Origin: Alphaproteobacteria bacterium
GTDB taxonomy: Bacteria; Pseudomonadota; Alphaproteobacteria; UBA9219
Length of the DNA: 35,896 nt
Assembly (NCBI GenBank): GCA_031291395.1
Contig: JARLJD010000195.1
Span: 1 to 35,896, forward strand
Reading direction: 5' to 3'
This document shows positions 23,779 to 32,118 of this stretch, one piece after another (positions within the stretch are counted from its first letter, which is position 1; the number at the start of each line of letters is the position of its first letter). Under the pieces are notes generated by a model. It had not been told where the DNA came from and did no database searches. It saw only the letters and a list, made by a program, of their open reading frames with translations. A program made the position numbers and the translations under genes.

Positions 23779-24791
23779 GCCGCGCTCTCCATCGTATTTT
23801 GTCCCACGCTTTTTCCGGCATCTTCTGCATAGACTTCGCGATAGGCGTCTGGTCTCGGCGGCAGCGGTTGCGCTTCGACCCATGCAAAATCGCGCGCAAT
23901 GTCCGCCAGCACTTCGTTCCGTAAAGCTTCGAGTCGCGCGGCGGACCACCCTTCGTTTTCACGCAAATATTTTTCATAACGCGCAACGGGGGCGCGTTTT
24001 TTCCATTCGGCGCATTCGCCTTGCGCGCGATAGCCAAGATGATCGTCGTCGGCAGGGCCGCAATGTTCAAGCCATCTGTATGTCGAAAATTCTGCAAAAA
24101 CGGGCCCTTGCCCTGAACGCATTTCGGCTATGACGGCGTGCATAAGCTTATATGTCGCAGCGACATCGTTGCCGTCGCCCGCGACGCTTTTTATCCCCAT
24201 CGCTTCGACCATCTTGTAAATTGACCTTCCCGCAGGCTGACGCGGGCCGAGCGGCGAATAAACCGAATAAAGATTATTCTCGCATATGAACAAAACCGGA
24301 AGGCGCTGCACCGCTGCAAAATTAACGGATTCGTAAAAAACGCCTTCTTCGATCGCGCCATCGCCAAGAAAAACGATCGCGAGAGAATCCGACCCCTTTT
24401 GCTGCAGGGCAAGGCCAAGCCCAACGCCTATGGGAATCGTATTGCCAACAATGGCCGTGCTGCCTTTGAATCCGACGCTTTCATCTATCAGATGCATCGA
24501 ACCGCCGCGCGCGCCGCTGCATCCGCCTGCACGTCCGTATATTTCGGCAAGCATCGCGCGCACGGAACCGCCTTTGCCCATATAATGGGCGTGCGCGCGA
24601 TGCGAACTGACCGCCAAATCGTCGCGCCGCATCAAGGGCGCGAGTGCCGCAGACACGCCTTCCTGCCCGATCGAAAAATGTACAGGACAGCGCATTTTGC
24701 CAGCGGGATAACGTTGGGCGATACCCTCCTCGACGCCCCGGATAAGATAGAGCGCGCGCATGATTTTTTCTGTGTCGGAACCTTCTGCCAT
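23775..24791 (-). CDS. Thiamine-diphosphate dehydrogenase E1 component, alpha subunit
   Basis: The predicted product has 338 residues. The ThDP motif begins GDGAIEEGVFYESVNFAAVQ and ends in ENN. SIGQEGVSAALAPLMRRDD, SSHRAHAHYMGKGG and GGSMHLIDES are characteristic of PDH/acetoin-dehydrogenase E1 alpha chains. ATG 24791 overlaps the methyltransferase stop by one base (TGATG) and is preferred. An upstream TTG at 24806 has a GGGGA sequence and would add five residues. It is coupled to the beta subunit by ATGA. The enzyme would decarboxylate a 2-oxoacid to a ThDP-bound acyl or enamine unit. Confidence 0.9.
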   Translation of the reverse strand: MAEGSDTEKIMRALYLIRGVEEGIAQRYPAGKMRCPVHFSIGQEGVSAALAPLMRRDDLAVSSHRAHAHYMGKGGSVRAMLAEIYGRAGGCSGARGGSMHLIDESVGFKGSTAIVGNTIPIGVGLGLALQQKGSDSLAIVFLGDGAIEEGVFYESVNFAAVQRLPVLFICENNLYSVYSPLGPRQPAGRSIYKMVEAMGIKSVAGDGNDVAATYKLMHAVIAEMRSGQGPVFAEFSTYRWLEHCGPADDDHLGYRAQGECAEWKKRAPVARYEKYLRENEGWSAARLEALRNEVLADIARDFAWVEAQPLPPRPDAYREVYAEDAGKSVGQNTMESAA

Positions 24792-25447
24792 CAGGGAATG
24801 AACCAATAAAAATCCCCGGTATAACCGGCTTTATCGAAAAAGATTTTCCATTCCTCGACCGCCATCATCGTTTTTGCGGTCAGATTCCACGCTTCCATAC
24901 GGCGTTTTTCTTCATCGTTGCGATAGGCGTCAACGGTGATAAAGCTACCGCGCTTTTTGACGCGCTCGATTTCTTTCAACGCCCCGACAATTTCATCCTT
25001 CTCCAGATTATGCAGGGTATTTATTGAAATAACGACATCAAAGCTTTTGTCTTCATAAGGCAACTGCCGCGCATCGCCGACGCGCAACAACGGGCGCACT
25101 TCTTCCTTGGCGTTGGCAATTGCGTATTCGGAAACGTCAAGCCCCGCAAGCTTAATGCCGGGAATCAAGCGCATCATATCGTAAAGCATGAAGCCCTTGG
25201 CGCAGCCGATGTCGAGCAGCGAGGATTGCGCCGTGAGCCCGAAATGTTTTTGGAAGGTCGGGATAACAGGCTCCCAAAAACGCGCGTTGTAGGAAAAGCC
25301 GCCATAGCCGTGACGGCGATCGCCATCGAAAAAATCCTTGCCGAATTGCCGCGCGAGCGCTCGGTCTGCGGGAGATTTTTCCTCGCCGCGCGCCTCGACA
25401 TTGCGCTTGGTGCGCGGATATTTTTCCATCAAATCGATTTCAGCCAT
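24791..25447 (-). CDS. Class I SAM-dependent methyltransferase
   Basis: The product has 218 residues. Motif I is LLDIGCAKGFMLYDM (about 78-92), followed by LAGLDVSEYAIANAKEE and a GDARQLPYEDKSFDVVISIN segment (motifs II and IV). These are standard for methyltransferase-11-type enzymes. A Gly/Tyr/Phe-rich N-terminal region (RRHGYGGFSYNARFW) may bind the acceptor. CGGAGC precedes the ATG. It abuts the E1 alpha gene. The acceptor is unknown; a sugar C- or O-methylation is plausible in this locus. Confidence 0.88.
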   Translation of the reverse strand: MAEIDLMEKYPRTKRNVEARGEEKSPADRALARQFGKDFFDGDRRHGYGGFSYNARFWEPVIPTFQKHFGLTAQSSLLDIGCAKGFMLYDMMRLIPGIKLAGLDVSEYAIANAKEEVRPLLRVGDARQLPYEDKSFDVVISINTLHNLEKDEIVGALKEIERVKKRGSFITVDAYRNDEEKRRMEAWNLTAKTMMAVEEWKIFFDKAGYTGDFYWFIP

Positions 25448-25495
25448 TTTTTGCTCCGTTGATCTAAGCGGTTAGAACCCCGCTTATGCTTTGGT

Positions 25496-26488
25496 TTACT
25501 TCTTATGGATATAATCCAGCGGTTCTTTGGAAATCGCCTGCCAGTTATCTTCCACCCATTGAATCGTCTTGCCCACGCCTTCCTCAAGGGAAACCGTGTC
25601 TCGCCAGCCCAATGTAGTCCGCGCCTTAGCGTCACTCATTAAGTAATGCGCATCCTTGCCGGGCCTGTCTTCGCTTTCTTCGACCAACGACGCGAAATCC
25701 GTGCCAAGCAAAGCGTGAATTTTGCGCACAAGATCGCGAATGGTGGTAAAATCATTAGTGGAAAAATGATAAACTTCGCCGACATTGCCGCGCGCTAAAG
25801 CCGCCATAGCCGCGCTGCCGATATCGTCGCGATAAATGAAGGCTCGAGTCGAAGTTCCCCCGCCATGCAGCGGCAACTTGCGCCCCATGCGCGCATAGAT
25901 GATCGTGCGAGGGATAATGCGGTAAAGCTGTTGTCCGGGTCCATAAAAATTGGAAAAACGCGTCAGAACCGCAGGAAACCCGTACTGGTTGACGCTCGTC
26001 ATCACATGCATGTCGATAGCGGCGTGGCTGACGGCGTAGGGCGTGCTCGGCCTATAGACGAAGCTCTCGCTGATCAAACTCTCTGTGTTGCCATAAAGTT
26101 CAGGCGTCGATACGCGGACATATTTTTGCAGACGCGGCAGCTTGCGTAGGGCCTCAAGCAATTTGACCTTGGATACAATATTGGTCTGATACCATTGTTC
26201 AGGCGCCAGCCAACTTTCCGCCACCATGCTCTGCCCTGCCAAATCAACGACATAGTCGGGATTGAAAGCGAGAATGTCAGCCGCGGCCGCGGCGTTATCA
26301 TCATTTATGTCGCGCTGTAGGAACGTGTATGAACCGCTTTCCGGCATGTCCGGAAAATAAAGCTTCGATCTCAGCGGCGAACGGCTCAATCCAAGTACCG
26401 TCATATTTTCTTTAAGCGCCGCCCGCAAAACGGCAATGCCCGCGAACGAGTTCGCGCCCAAAATGACGAGTTTGCGATCAGCTGACAT
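25496..26488 (-). CDS. GDP-mannose 4,6-dehydratase-like extended SDR with an altered active site
   Basis: The product has 330 residues. Cofactor motif GANSFAG is at 11-17. STPELYG at 127-133 matches the STSELYG active-site loop of GDP-mannose/GDP-heptose 4,6-dehydratases, with Glu130 kept. The catalytic Tyr-x-x-x-Lys reads Y151-A-V-S-H155, so the usual lysine is a histidine (codon CAC at 26024-26026). RFSNFYGPGQ and RAFIYRDDI follow the family. It may have altered or reduced activity, or be specific for a different step. As first gene of the minus-strand run and divergent from the GmhA-type gene, it is a candidate for acting on a GDP-heptose. Confidence 0.82.
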   Translation of the reverse strand: MSADRKLVILGANSFAGIAVLRAALKENMTVLGLSRSPLRSKLYFPDMPESGSYTFLQRDINDDNAAAAADILAFNPDYVVDLAGQSMVAESWLAPEQWYQTNIVSKVKLLEALRKLPRLQKYVRVSTPELYGNTESLISESFVYRPSTPYAVSHAAIDMHVMTSVNQYGFPAVLTRFSNFYGPGQQLYRIIPRTIIYARMGRKLPLHGGGTSTRAFIYRDDIGSAAMAALARGNVGEVYHFSTNDFTTIRDLVRKIHALLGTDFASLVEESEDRPGKDAHYLMSDAKARTTLGWRDTVSLEEGVGKTIQWVEDNWQAISKEPLDYIHKK

Positions 26489-26545
26489 ACTTGATGGATG
26501 AAAGGAGGGGAGGGAAAGACATCTTCCTTTTCACATAAATGGCAA

Positions 26546-26558
26546 CGCTTGACAAGCG
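26546..26558. promoter_or_regulatory. 13-base perfect palindrome in the divergent intergenic region
   Basis: CGCTTG-A-CAAGCG lies between the divergent starts at 26488 (minus) and 26656 (plus). It overlaps a TTGACA at 26549-26554 that has no convincing -10 partner. It could be an operator controlling both halves of the locus. It is not followed by a T-run on either strand, so it is not a terminator. Confidence 0.35.
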
Positions 26559-26655
26559 CCGCAAAAAAAATGCGCGCCGTAATCAAGAAGAGCGGTTGCT
26601 GTTTGGCATGTTTATTGCTCGTTTATATTGCTTGCTAATTTATAGGAAAATAACG

Positions 26656-27297
26656 ATGCTAAGAATCATGACGACAAACACGGCGCGAGTCGAAAGCTTC
26701 ATCAGGCAACCGGTGGAACCCTTTTTCTCCGGCGGCATGGTCGATCTCTACCTCGCCAAATTATCGCGCACCCTTGCCTCGCTCGACCGCGCCTCTATGG
26801 ACAATGCCATAGGCGTCATCGCTGATGCTTGGCTCAATGGGCGGCAGATCATCACGCTCGGCAATGGCGGCAGCGCGATGACCGCTTTGCATATGATTTC
26901 CGACTGGAACAGAAGCGTTTTCAACGCCAGCAAACGCCCATTTCGCGGAAGGTCGCTGATCGACAATATGGCGCTAGTGATGTCATACGGCAACGATGTT
27001 TCTTTTCAGGATATTTTCGTCGAACAGCTTAAGAGCGTTCTTCAGCCAGAAGATCTTGTGATCGCCATATCCGGCAGCGGCAATTCTGAAAATGTCATCC
27101 GCGCCGTCAACTATGCCAACGAAAATCAAGCCACAACTCTCGGCCTGTGCGGCTACGACGGCGGCAGGCTTAAAACGGTCTCTCAGCACGTAGTTTGGGT
27201 CGATGCCAATGACATGCAACTGTGCGAAGATGCGCATGCCATTTTCGGCCACATCGTCATGCAAAGCCTGTGCAACATGATCGTACCAGCTAATTAG
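26656..27297 (+). CDS. gmhA: Phosphoheptose isomerase-like SIS-domain protein
   Basis: The predicted product has 213 residues. The SIS domain (about 40-200) contains TLGNGGSAMTALHMISDWNR, the sugar-phosphate-binding segment of GmhA. VIAISGSGNSENVIRAVNYA matches the second phosphate loop, and ECEDAH-like spacing is seen in MQLCEDAHAIFGH. GmhA converts sedoheptulose 7-phosphate to D-glycero-D-manno-heptose 7-phosphate, the first step to activated heptose. ATG 26656 is chosen because AGGA lies eight bases upstream; the longer frame from 26539 runs into the divergent promoter region. With the HldE-like fusion and HddC-like enzyme it completes a heptose-activation set. Confidence 0.8.
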   Translation: MLRIMTTNTARVESFIRQPVEPFFSGGMVDLYLAKLSRTLASLDRASMDNAIGVIADAWLNGRQIITLGNGGSAMTALHMISDWNRSVFNASKRPFRGRSLIDNMALVMSYGNDVSFQDIFVEQLKSVLQPEDLVIAISGSGNSENVIRAVNYANENQATTLGLCGYDGGRLKTVSQHVVWVDANDMQLCEDAHAIFGHIVMQSLCNMIVPAN

Positions 27298-27535
27298 TCC
27301 ACCTGCGTCACAAAGAGACCGAACAACAGCGCTTGTAACAAAAGCGACGTATTCTCCCCCCACTCTATGGAGCGATGGTTTCACCTAAGCTGTCTTTGAT
27401 TTATGTAGACAGTTGTCGCGACGCGACCACCTCTACCTTGGGTGATACGCTCCTTTGTTCGCTGCGTCGGAATCCGGCGCGCGAAGATTGCAGGTCGAAA
27501 AAAACGCAAAAATCCCATATCTTGTGATTTTTCCC
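27298..27535. other. Intergenic stretch with no gene seen
   Basis: No frame with a credible start is seen between the GmhA-type gene and the RNA promoter at 27536. One inverted repeat, CTGTCT at 27390-27395 and AGACAG at 27407-27412, could be a weak hairpin but has no T-tract. Confidence 0.5.
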
Positions 27536-27564
27536 TTGACATCCCTTTCAACCTCCTCTATAAC
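27536..27564 (+). promoter_or_regulatory. Near-consensus sigma-70 promoter
   Basis: A consensus -35 TTGACA (27536-27541) and TATAAC (27559-27564) are separated by exactly 17 bases, the best sigma-70 promoter in the window. Initiation is expected near 27570-27572, at the start of a strongly structured non-coding stretch. Confidence 0.85.
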
Positions 27565-27570
27565 ACCCCA

Positions 27571-27708
27571 GTCTCGTAAGAGACGTTTGGACCTGCACCG
27601 TGCCCGCAAGCGGCCGATTGCGGGGTATCGCCGGAGCCGTCCAAACAGGTTGCATGCCGCCGGTCCGTGTCAAAAGCGGATGTCTGGGGGAGCGCGCTCT
27701 CTTTTTTT
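27571..27708 (+). ncRNA. Candidate structured non-coding RNA with promoter and terminator-like end
   Basis: The transcript from the promoter at 27536 would be about 138 bases. It begins with a GTCTC-GTAA-GAGAC hairpin. A long-range 8-bp stem (GTTTGGAC with GTCCAAAC) encloses a CCCGCAA/TTGCGGG hairpin. It ends in GAGCGCGCTC followed by a seven-T run. There is no credible ORF with a ribosome site. Size and strong transcription would fit 6S RNA or another abundant regulatory RNA, and CCGCAAGCGG-like and GGTCCG segments recall 6S, but I could not match a family confidently. It lies about 218 bases before TldD, so a leader role is less likely if the terminator works. Confidence 0.55.
27687..27708 (+). 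terminator. Terminator-like hairpin and T-run ending the candidate RNA
   Basis: The self-complementary GAGCGCGCTC (27690-27699) is followed two bases later by T7 (27702-27708). The stem is short, four GC-rich pairs around a tight loop, so termination may depend on the preceding structure. Confidence 0.5.
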
Positions 27709-27925
27709 GATGGAGTCCCAAGTATGTTTTCGATCCCGCCCTAACAAACACACAAAACCAGCGAAACTTGAAAACCCCGCCCCATGCGCGTAGCCTCAGC
27801 TGACACGTAATTCCAAGCCATTGGGAGGGTGAGGGGGTAAGGTCGGGAGTCATCCCCGCTGCCTCTATTCTCACCATTTTTTCTAGGTGTTCGACTTACG
27901 CTGACACTCAAACATACATGGTTCC

Positions 27926-29359
27926 ATGTCCTCTCTTTCCCTCACCGACACCCTGTTCTACACCCAAACCGGCATGAACCGCGCTGCAGTCGAGCGGTCG
28001 GTTGATGACGCCTTACTGGGCGCCGACGACGGGGAACTTTTTTTGGAATACCGCCAATCGGAAAGCTTCGTCTGGGACGACGGCAAGTTGAAAAGCGCGA
28101 GTTTCGACACCTCGCAAGGCTTCGGCCTACGCGCGGTGTCAGGCGAAACCACAGGCTTCGCCCATTCCGTCCAAATGGACGAAAAGGCGATTTCACGCGC
28201 CAAAGACACCGTCCGCGCAGTGCAAGCGGGGCAGGGGGGCACAATGAGCGACCCGCCCATCGGCACCAACCGTCATTTGTACGAAGACGCAAACCCTCTG
28301 CTCGGCAAAAGTTTTGAAGACAAGATTCATCTGCTGCAACAAATCGATTCCTATATTCGCGCGCGCGATCCCCGCGCGCATCAGGTCAGCGTCTCGCTGG
28401 GCGGAAACTGGCAAGCCATTCAGATCATCCGCGCCGGAGGCTGGCGCGTGGCCGATATCCGCCCCCTCGTGCGCTTGAACGTTTCCGTCGTCGCTCGCGA
28501 CGGCGACCGTATGGAAGCGGGTAGCCAAGGCGGCGGCGGAAGAGCCGAATACGCCCGCTGGTTCGCCCCCGCCGAATGGCAAAAAATCGCCGACGAAGCC
28601 CTGCGCAAAGCGCTTGTCAATCTGGAAGCGATCGAGGCCCCGGCAGGGGAAATGACGGTGGTCGTCGGCCCGGGCTGGCCCGCGGTATTACTTCATGAAG
28701 CGATCGGCCACGGCCTTGAAGGCGATTTCAACCGCAAGAAAACATCGGTGTTCTCGGAACTGATGGGACAACAGATAGCGGCCAAGGGCGTGACGATCGT
28801 CGATGACGGCACGCTCGATCAAAGGCGCGGCTCGATCAGCATCGACGACGAAGGCACGCCCGCGCAATGCAACATGTTGATCGAAGACGGTCGCTTGGTC
28901 GGCTATATGCAAGACCGGCTCAATGCGCGCTTGATGGGCGTCAAGCCCACAGGCAACGGACGCCGCGAAAGCTTCGCTTGCTCTCCCATGCCGCGCATGA
29001 CCAACACGATCATGCGCCCGGGATCGCTGACGCCGCAGGAAATCATCGCTTCGGTCAAAAAAGGCATCTACGCCCCCGATTTCGGCGGCGGCCAAGTCGA
29101 CATCACGACCGGCAAATTCGTGTTCTCGGCCAGCGAAGCCTATGAAATCGACAACGGAAAAATCGGCCGCCCGATCAAAGGCGCGTCTCTTGTCGGCTCC
29201 GGCTTCGAAGCGCTCAAGCGCATCAGCATGATCGGCAACGACACGATGCTCGACGGCGGAGTCGGCACCTGCGGCAAAAACGGCCAAAGCGTCCCGGTCG
29301 GCATAGGCCAGCCGACAATGCGTCTGGAACAGATGACAGTTGGAGGACGGGGCGGATAA
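27926..29359 (+). CDS. tldD: Metalloprotease TldD
   Basis: This 477-residue protein is full length for TldD. The zinc motif HEAIGH is at about 257-262 in VLLHEAIGHGLEGDF. The C-terminal GTCGKNGQSVPVGIGQPTMR is characteristic and carries the conserved cysteine. TldD pairs with TldE (PmbA) to form a heterodimeric protease that degrades unfolded peptides and matures microcin B17 and related peptides. No tldE is next to it. The ATG has no strong Shine-Dalgarno sequence. The 217 bases between the candidate RNA and this gene show no other gene and no clear promoter. Confidence 0.95.
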   Translation: MSSLSLTDTLFYTQTGMNRAAVERSVDDALLGADDGELFLEYRQSESFVWDDGKLKSASFDTSQGFGLRAVSGETTGFAHSVQMDEKAISRAKDTVRAVQAGQGGTMSDPPIGTNRHLYEDANPLLGKSFEDKIHLLQQIDSYIRARDPRAHQVSVSLGGNWQAIQIIRAGGWRVADIRPLVRLNVSVVARDGDRMEAGSQGGGGRAEYARWFAPAEWQKIADEALRKALVNLEAIEAPAGEMTVVVGPGWPAVLLHEAIGHGLEGDFNRKKTSVFSELMGQQIAAKGVTIVDDGTLDQRRGSISIDDEGTPAQCNMLIEDGRLVGYMQDRLNARLMGVKPTGNGRRESFACSPMPRMTNTIMRPGSLTPQEIIASVKKGIYAPDFGGGQVDITTGKFVFSASEAYEIDNGKIGRPIKGASLVGSGFEALKRISMIGNDTMLDGGVGTCGKNGQSVPVGIGQPTMRLEQMTVGGRGG

Positions 29360-29431
29360 AAAGGCATTTTCCCTTTCTTAACCCTTTTCCCCTAACATGC
29401 CCGCGCATTTCAACCAACAAAGGATCAAACA

Positions 29432-29839
29432 ATGCCCCTTATGACATGGAAAGACGACATGAGCGTCGGAATCTCCTCGATTGACGAGCAGCATAAAAAG
29501 CTTGTCAATATGATTAACGAACTTTCCGACGGCATGAAAATCGGCAAGGGCAGAGAAGTCCTCGGCACCATTCTTGATGAACTGATCGACTATACGGCCA
29601 AGCATTTCAAGTATGAGGAGGAGCTTTTCGACAAGACCCATTATCTTGATGCGTTCAACCATAAAAAAGAACACGCAGACCTCGTCAAACGCGTGCTCGA
29701 TATTCAAGCAAAATACAAAGCCGGTGCCCTCACCCTGTCCCTCGAAGTCATGGATTTCCTCAAGGACTGGCTCGTCAAGCACATCATGGGATCGGACAAA
29801 AAATACAGCTCCCACCTGTGCGCGCAGGGGGTCAAGTAG
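29432..29839 (+). CDS. Bacteriohemerythrin
   Basis: This 135-residue single-domain protein contains the full set of di-iron ligands for hemerythrin: H21, H58, E62, H77, H81, H117 and D122, in the SIDEQHKKLV, HFKYEE, HKKEH and HIMGSD contexts. Bacterial hemerythrins bind O2, and some respond to NO, for storage, delivery or sensing. There is no fused signalling domain. It sits alone between TldD and the binding-protein gene. Together with the FNR-type boxes it points to an organism facing changing oxygen levels. Confidence 0.95.
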   Translation: MPLMTWKDDMSVGISSIDEQHKKLVNMINELSDGMKIGKGREVLGTILDELIDYTAKHFKYEEELFDKTHYLDAFNHKKEHADLVKRVLDIQAKYKAGALTLSLEVMDFLKDWLVKHIMGSDKKYSSHLCAQGVK

Positions 29840-29932
29840 CCGAAAAATCGCAGTTTATGCGCTAAAACCGCTTATTACTTTCATAATTTTGTGATAGCGT
29901 ATCTCCGCTGTAATGAATAAGGGCGGAAGCGC

Positions 29933-30799
29933 ATGAACAGGCGTGATTTTCTACAAACCGTAGCAACGACAGTTCCTGTCGCGGCCGCAACGTCGTGGCT
30001 AACGCGACCCCCTCAAGCAACGCCGCCCCGCAAGGCCAAAGACGCCGCCGAGCGCGTTCTCGACACACGGCGGATCAGTTGCAGCTACGCGCCAGCCGAT
30101 CCTTTCCTGATGAAAGATCCCAACACCGGAAAATTGTCCGGCATTTTTTATGATCTGACCAACCGTATCGGAGAATTGGCCGATCTTGATGTCTCATGGG
30201 ATATTGAGGCGACCTATGGCACATTCGGCGAAGATTTGCGTTTACACAAATGCGATGTTTATGCGTCCTGCGTCTGGCCGGACGCGAACCGCGCCAAGGT
30301 CGCCAATTTTTCCGTTCCGGCTTTTTATTCTGGCATGAATCTTTATGTGCGCTCCAACGACCGCCGTTTTGACGGGGATATAGACAAGATCAACAACCCA
30401 GCCTATCGCGTTGCGACCATTGACGGAGAAATGTCGACTTTTGTCCAACAAAGCGATTTTCCGAAAGCCTCGACGCTTAGCGTACCTGACGGCACCGATA
30501 TTTCAGTGGCGTGCGAGAATGTTGCGAGCGGCAAAGCCGATGTCGCCATTCTCGATAAAAGCTACGCCGCCCTCTATTTGCGGAAAAATCCCGGCAAGCT
30601 GCGCCTTCTGACCGATACAAGGCCGATCCGTATTTTCGAAAACACATGGGCGATCGCCTATGAATCGCAACGCTTCAAAACCATGCTCGACGTTGCGATC
30701 AAAACCCTGCTTTACAGCGGATATGTCGATAAAATTCTCGCCAAATACGAGCCGGTTCCGGGAAGTTTCTACCGCGCCAGCATGCCGATAGAGCATTAG
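29933..30799 (+). CDS. Periplasmic solute-binding protein (family 3), Tat-type signal
   Basis: The product has 288 residues. The N-terminus MNRRDFLQTVATTVPVAAAT has a twin-arginine motif (RRDFLQ) followed by a short hydrophobic stretch, so export by the Tat pathway is likely. The mature protein resembles ABC-type amino-acid binding proteins (SBP_bac_3): GIFYDLTNRIGELADLDVSW and TYGTFGEDLRLHKCDVYASC near the start, later SGKADVAILDKSYAALYL. No permease or ATPase gene is adjacent. It may be an orphan sensor or receptor. GGCGGAAG precedes the ATG. Confidence 0.85.
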   Translation: MNRRDFLQTVATTVPVAAATSWLTRPPQATPPRKAKDAAERVLDTRRISCSYAPADPFLMKDPNTGKLSGIFYDLTNRIGELADLDVSWDIEATYGTFGEDLRLHKCDVYASCVWPDANRAKVANFSVPAFYSGMNLYVRSNDRRFDGDIDKINNPAYRVATIDGEMSTFVQQSDFPKASTLSVPDGTDISVACENVASGKADVAILDKSYAALYLRKNPGKLRLLTDTRPIRIFENTWAIAYESQRFKTMLDVAIKTLLYSGYVDKILAKYEPVPGSFYRASMPIEH

Positions 30800-30897
30800 G
30801 AAAGAGACTCGCTTGCGCAGGAACGCATTGATCGGCATATTGGCTGCCTAATCGTTAACATGATTCGCGCAAGCGCACGATTGAGGATGAGCAAGAG

Positions 30898-32118
30898 ATG
30901 ACATCAGCCCGCCCGATGAAAGCCGTTCTGGCCGCCGTTCTGGCCGTTTTTATTCTGGGATTTTTTGCGCAGGCGCGGGCGGCGGATTTGCCTCTGGCCG
31001 CCGCATCCCCTTTGACAGGCGTCGCCTTCGACGATCGCCCGCTTATGTTGCCGGTGCAGCGCAACTTTCAGATGGCGATGCTGACCGCTGGCAGCGAACT
31101 CGGCCGCAGCTGCGGCAGGATGGAAGCCTATGGCTGGCGCATGAGCCAGACCGAACAGGCGCGGGTCAATCAGATATTCAACAACACCGTCGACCGTCTG
31201 CGCTTGCTGGGCTATACGATTGCGCCGCAGACGCTGACGTCGGTATCGAAGGACATCACCCTGTTTACGGCCGATCGCGCCAACAAGCACTTTTTGTTTT
31301 TGTGGTCTGCCGGAGAACTGGGCCTTGTTCTGAATTTGTGCGAAACCACGGCGCCCGCGCCCTCCTATGCGCACGCAGCGGCATCGCTTGTGCCGTCAGT
31401 TCAGGTGTTTCCCGTTCCGATCGACGACATCCCTCCCGCACGGTTCGACGCGTCGGACAAGACGAAAGGCATGATCGGCGGAGAAGGATTTTCGCCCGTC
31501 GGAGAATGGGTCGGCAGCTATACCTGCGCTCAAGGTCTTACGGGAGGCTCGTTGCAAATTGGTCGTCTGCGCGGCGAGGATTTCGACGGCGTGTTTAAAT
31601 TCTATCCGACCGAAAAAAATCCGTCCGTTCCTTCAGGCTCCTACACTGTTTTCGGCCAGTACGACAAAGCATCAAAGCGCATCCTGATCAACCCGGGAAA
31701 ATGGATCAAGCGGCCGCACAATTTTTATAACACAGTCATTGTCGGCAGTTTCGATCCGGCAAAGGACATCTTCAGCGCCTATTTCCAAGGCATCAGCGGC
31801 TGCACGAGTTTCGAGGCGCATCGCGAAGGCGCAGAGCCGATCTCGTTGCGCCACGAAAAGTTGGAAAAACACAAAGCCGTCAGGCGCGTTGTCAGGAAGA
31901 AGAAAAAGCTGAAAAAGAAACTACCTCCGCCGCAAGCGACGCAGAAGACTCTCGAAGCGCCGACAATGGCAGCGCCAACGCCCATCGCGCCCGTTCCTGC
32001 GGCAGGAGATTCCAAGCCCGTCGCGCCCACACAAGGCTCTGACTCGTCTGTCGATGATAAGAAAGTCCCCGCCACCGGCATCATTCTAGCTGCCCCACCA
32101 GCGCCGTCTGGAAAATGA
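30898..32118 (+). CDS. Secreted protein of unknown function with a Lys- and Pro/Ala-rich tail
   Basis: This 406-residue protein has a signal peptide (hydrophobic about 8-25, ending ARA). Residues about 30-150 contain paired cysteines and a helical pattern. Residues about 195-320 look like a beta-rich domain (GEWVGSYTCAQGLTGGSLQI and VIVGSFDPAKDIFSAYFQGI). The tail has a dense lysine cluster (VRKKKKLKKKLPPP) and a long Pro/Ala/Ser/Thr stretch, as in proteins that contact the cell wall. I recognise no named family. An in-frame ATG at 30916 is an alternative start. Confidence 0.7.
   Translation: MTSARPMKAVLAAVLAVFILGFFAQARAADLPLAAASPLTGVAFDDRPLMLPVQRNFQMAMLTAGSELGRSCGRMEAYGWRMSQTEQARVNQIFNNTVDRLRLLGYTIAPQTLTSVSKDITLFTADRANKHFLFLWSAGELGLVLNLCETTAPAPSYAHAAASLVPSVQVFPVPIDDIPPARFDASDKTKGMIGGEGFSPVGEWVGSYTCAQGLTGGSLQIGRLRGEDFDGVFKFYPTEKNPSVPSGSYTVFGQYDKASKRILINPGKWIKRPHNFYNTVIVGSFDPAKDIFSAYFQGISGCTSFEAHREGAEPISLRHEKLEKHKAVRRVVRKKKKLKKKLPPPQATQKTLEAPTMAAPTPIAPVPAAGDSKPVAPTQGSDSSVDDKKVPATGIILAAPPAPSGK

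Noticed and set aside
27390-27412. CTGTCT/AGACAG inverted repeat as a terminator for the GmhA-type gene
   Set aside because: Six-base stem with an 11-base loop and no T-tract on either strand.
27455-27793. 112-codon open frame across the candidate RNA
   Set aside because: Very basic and low-quality composition, no ribosome site, and it runs through the promoter, structured stems and T-run.
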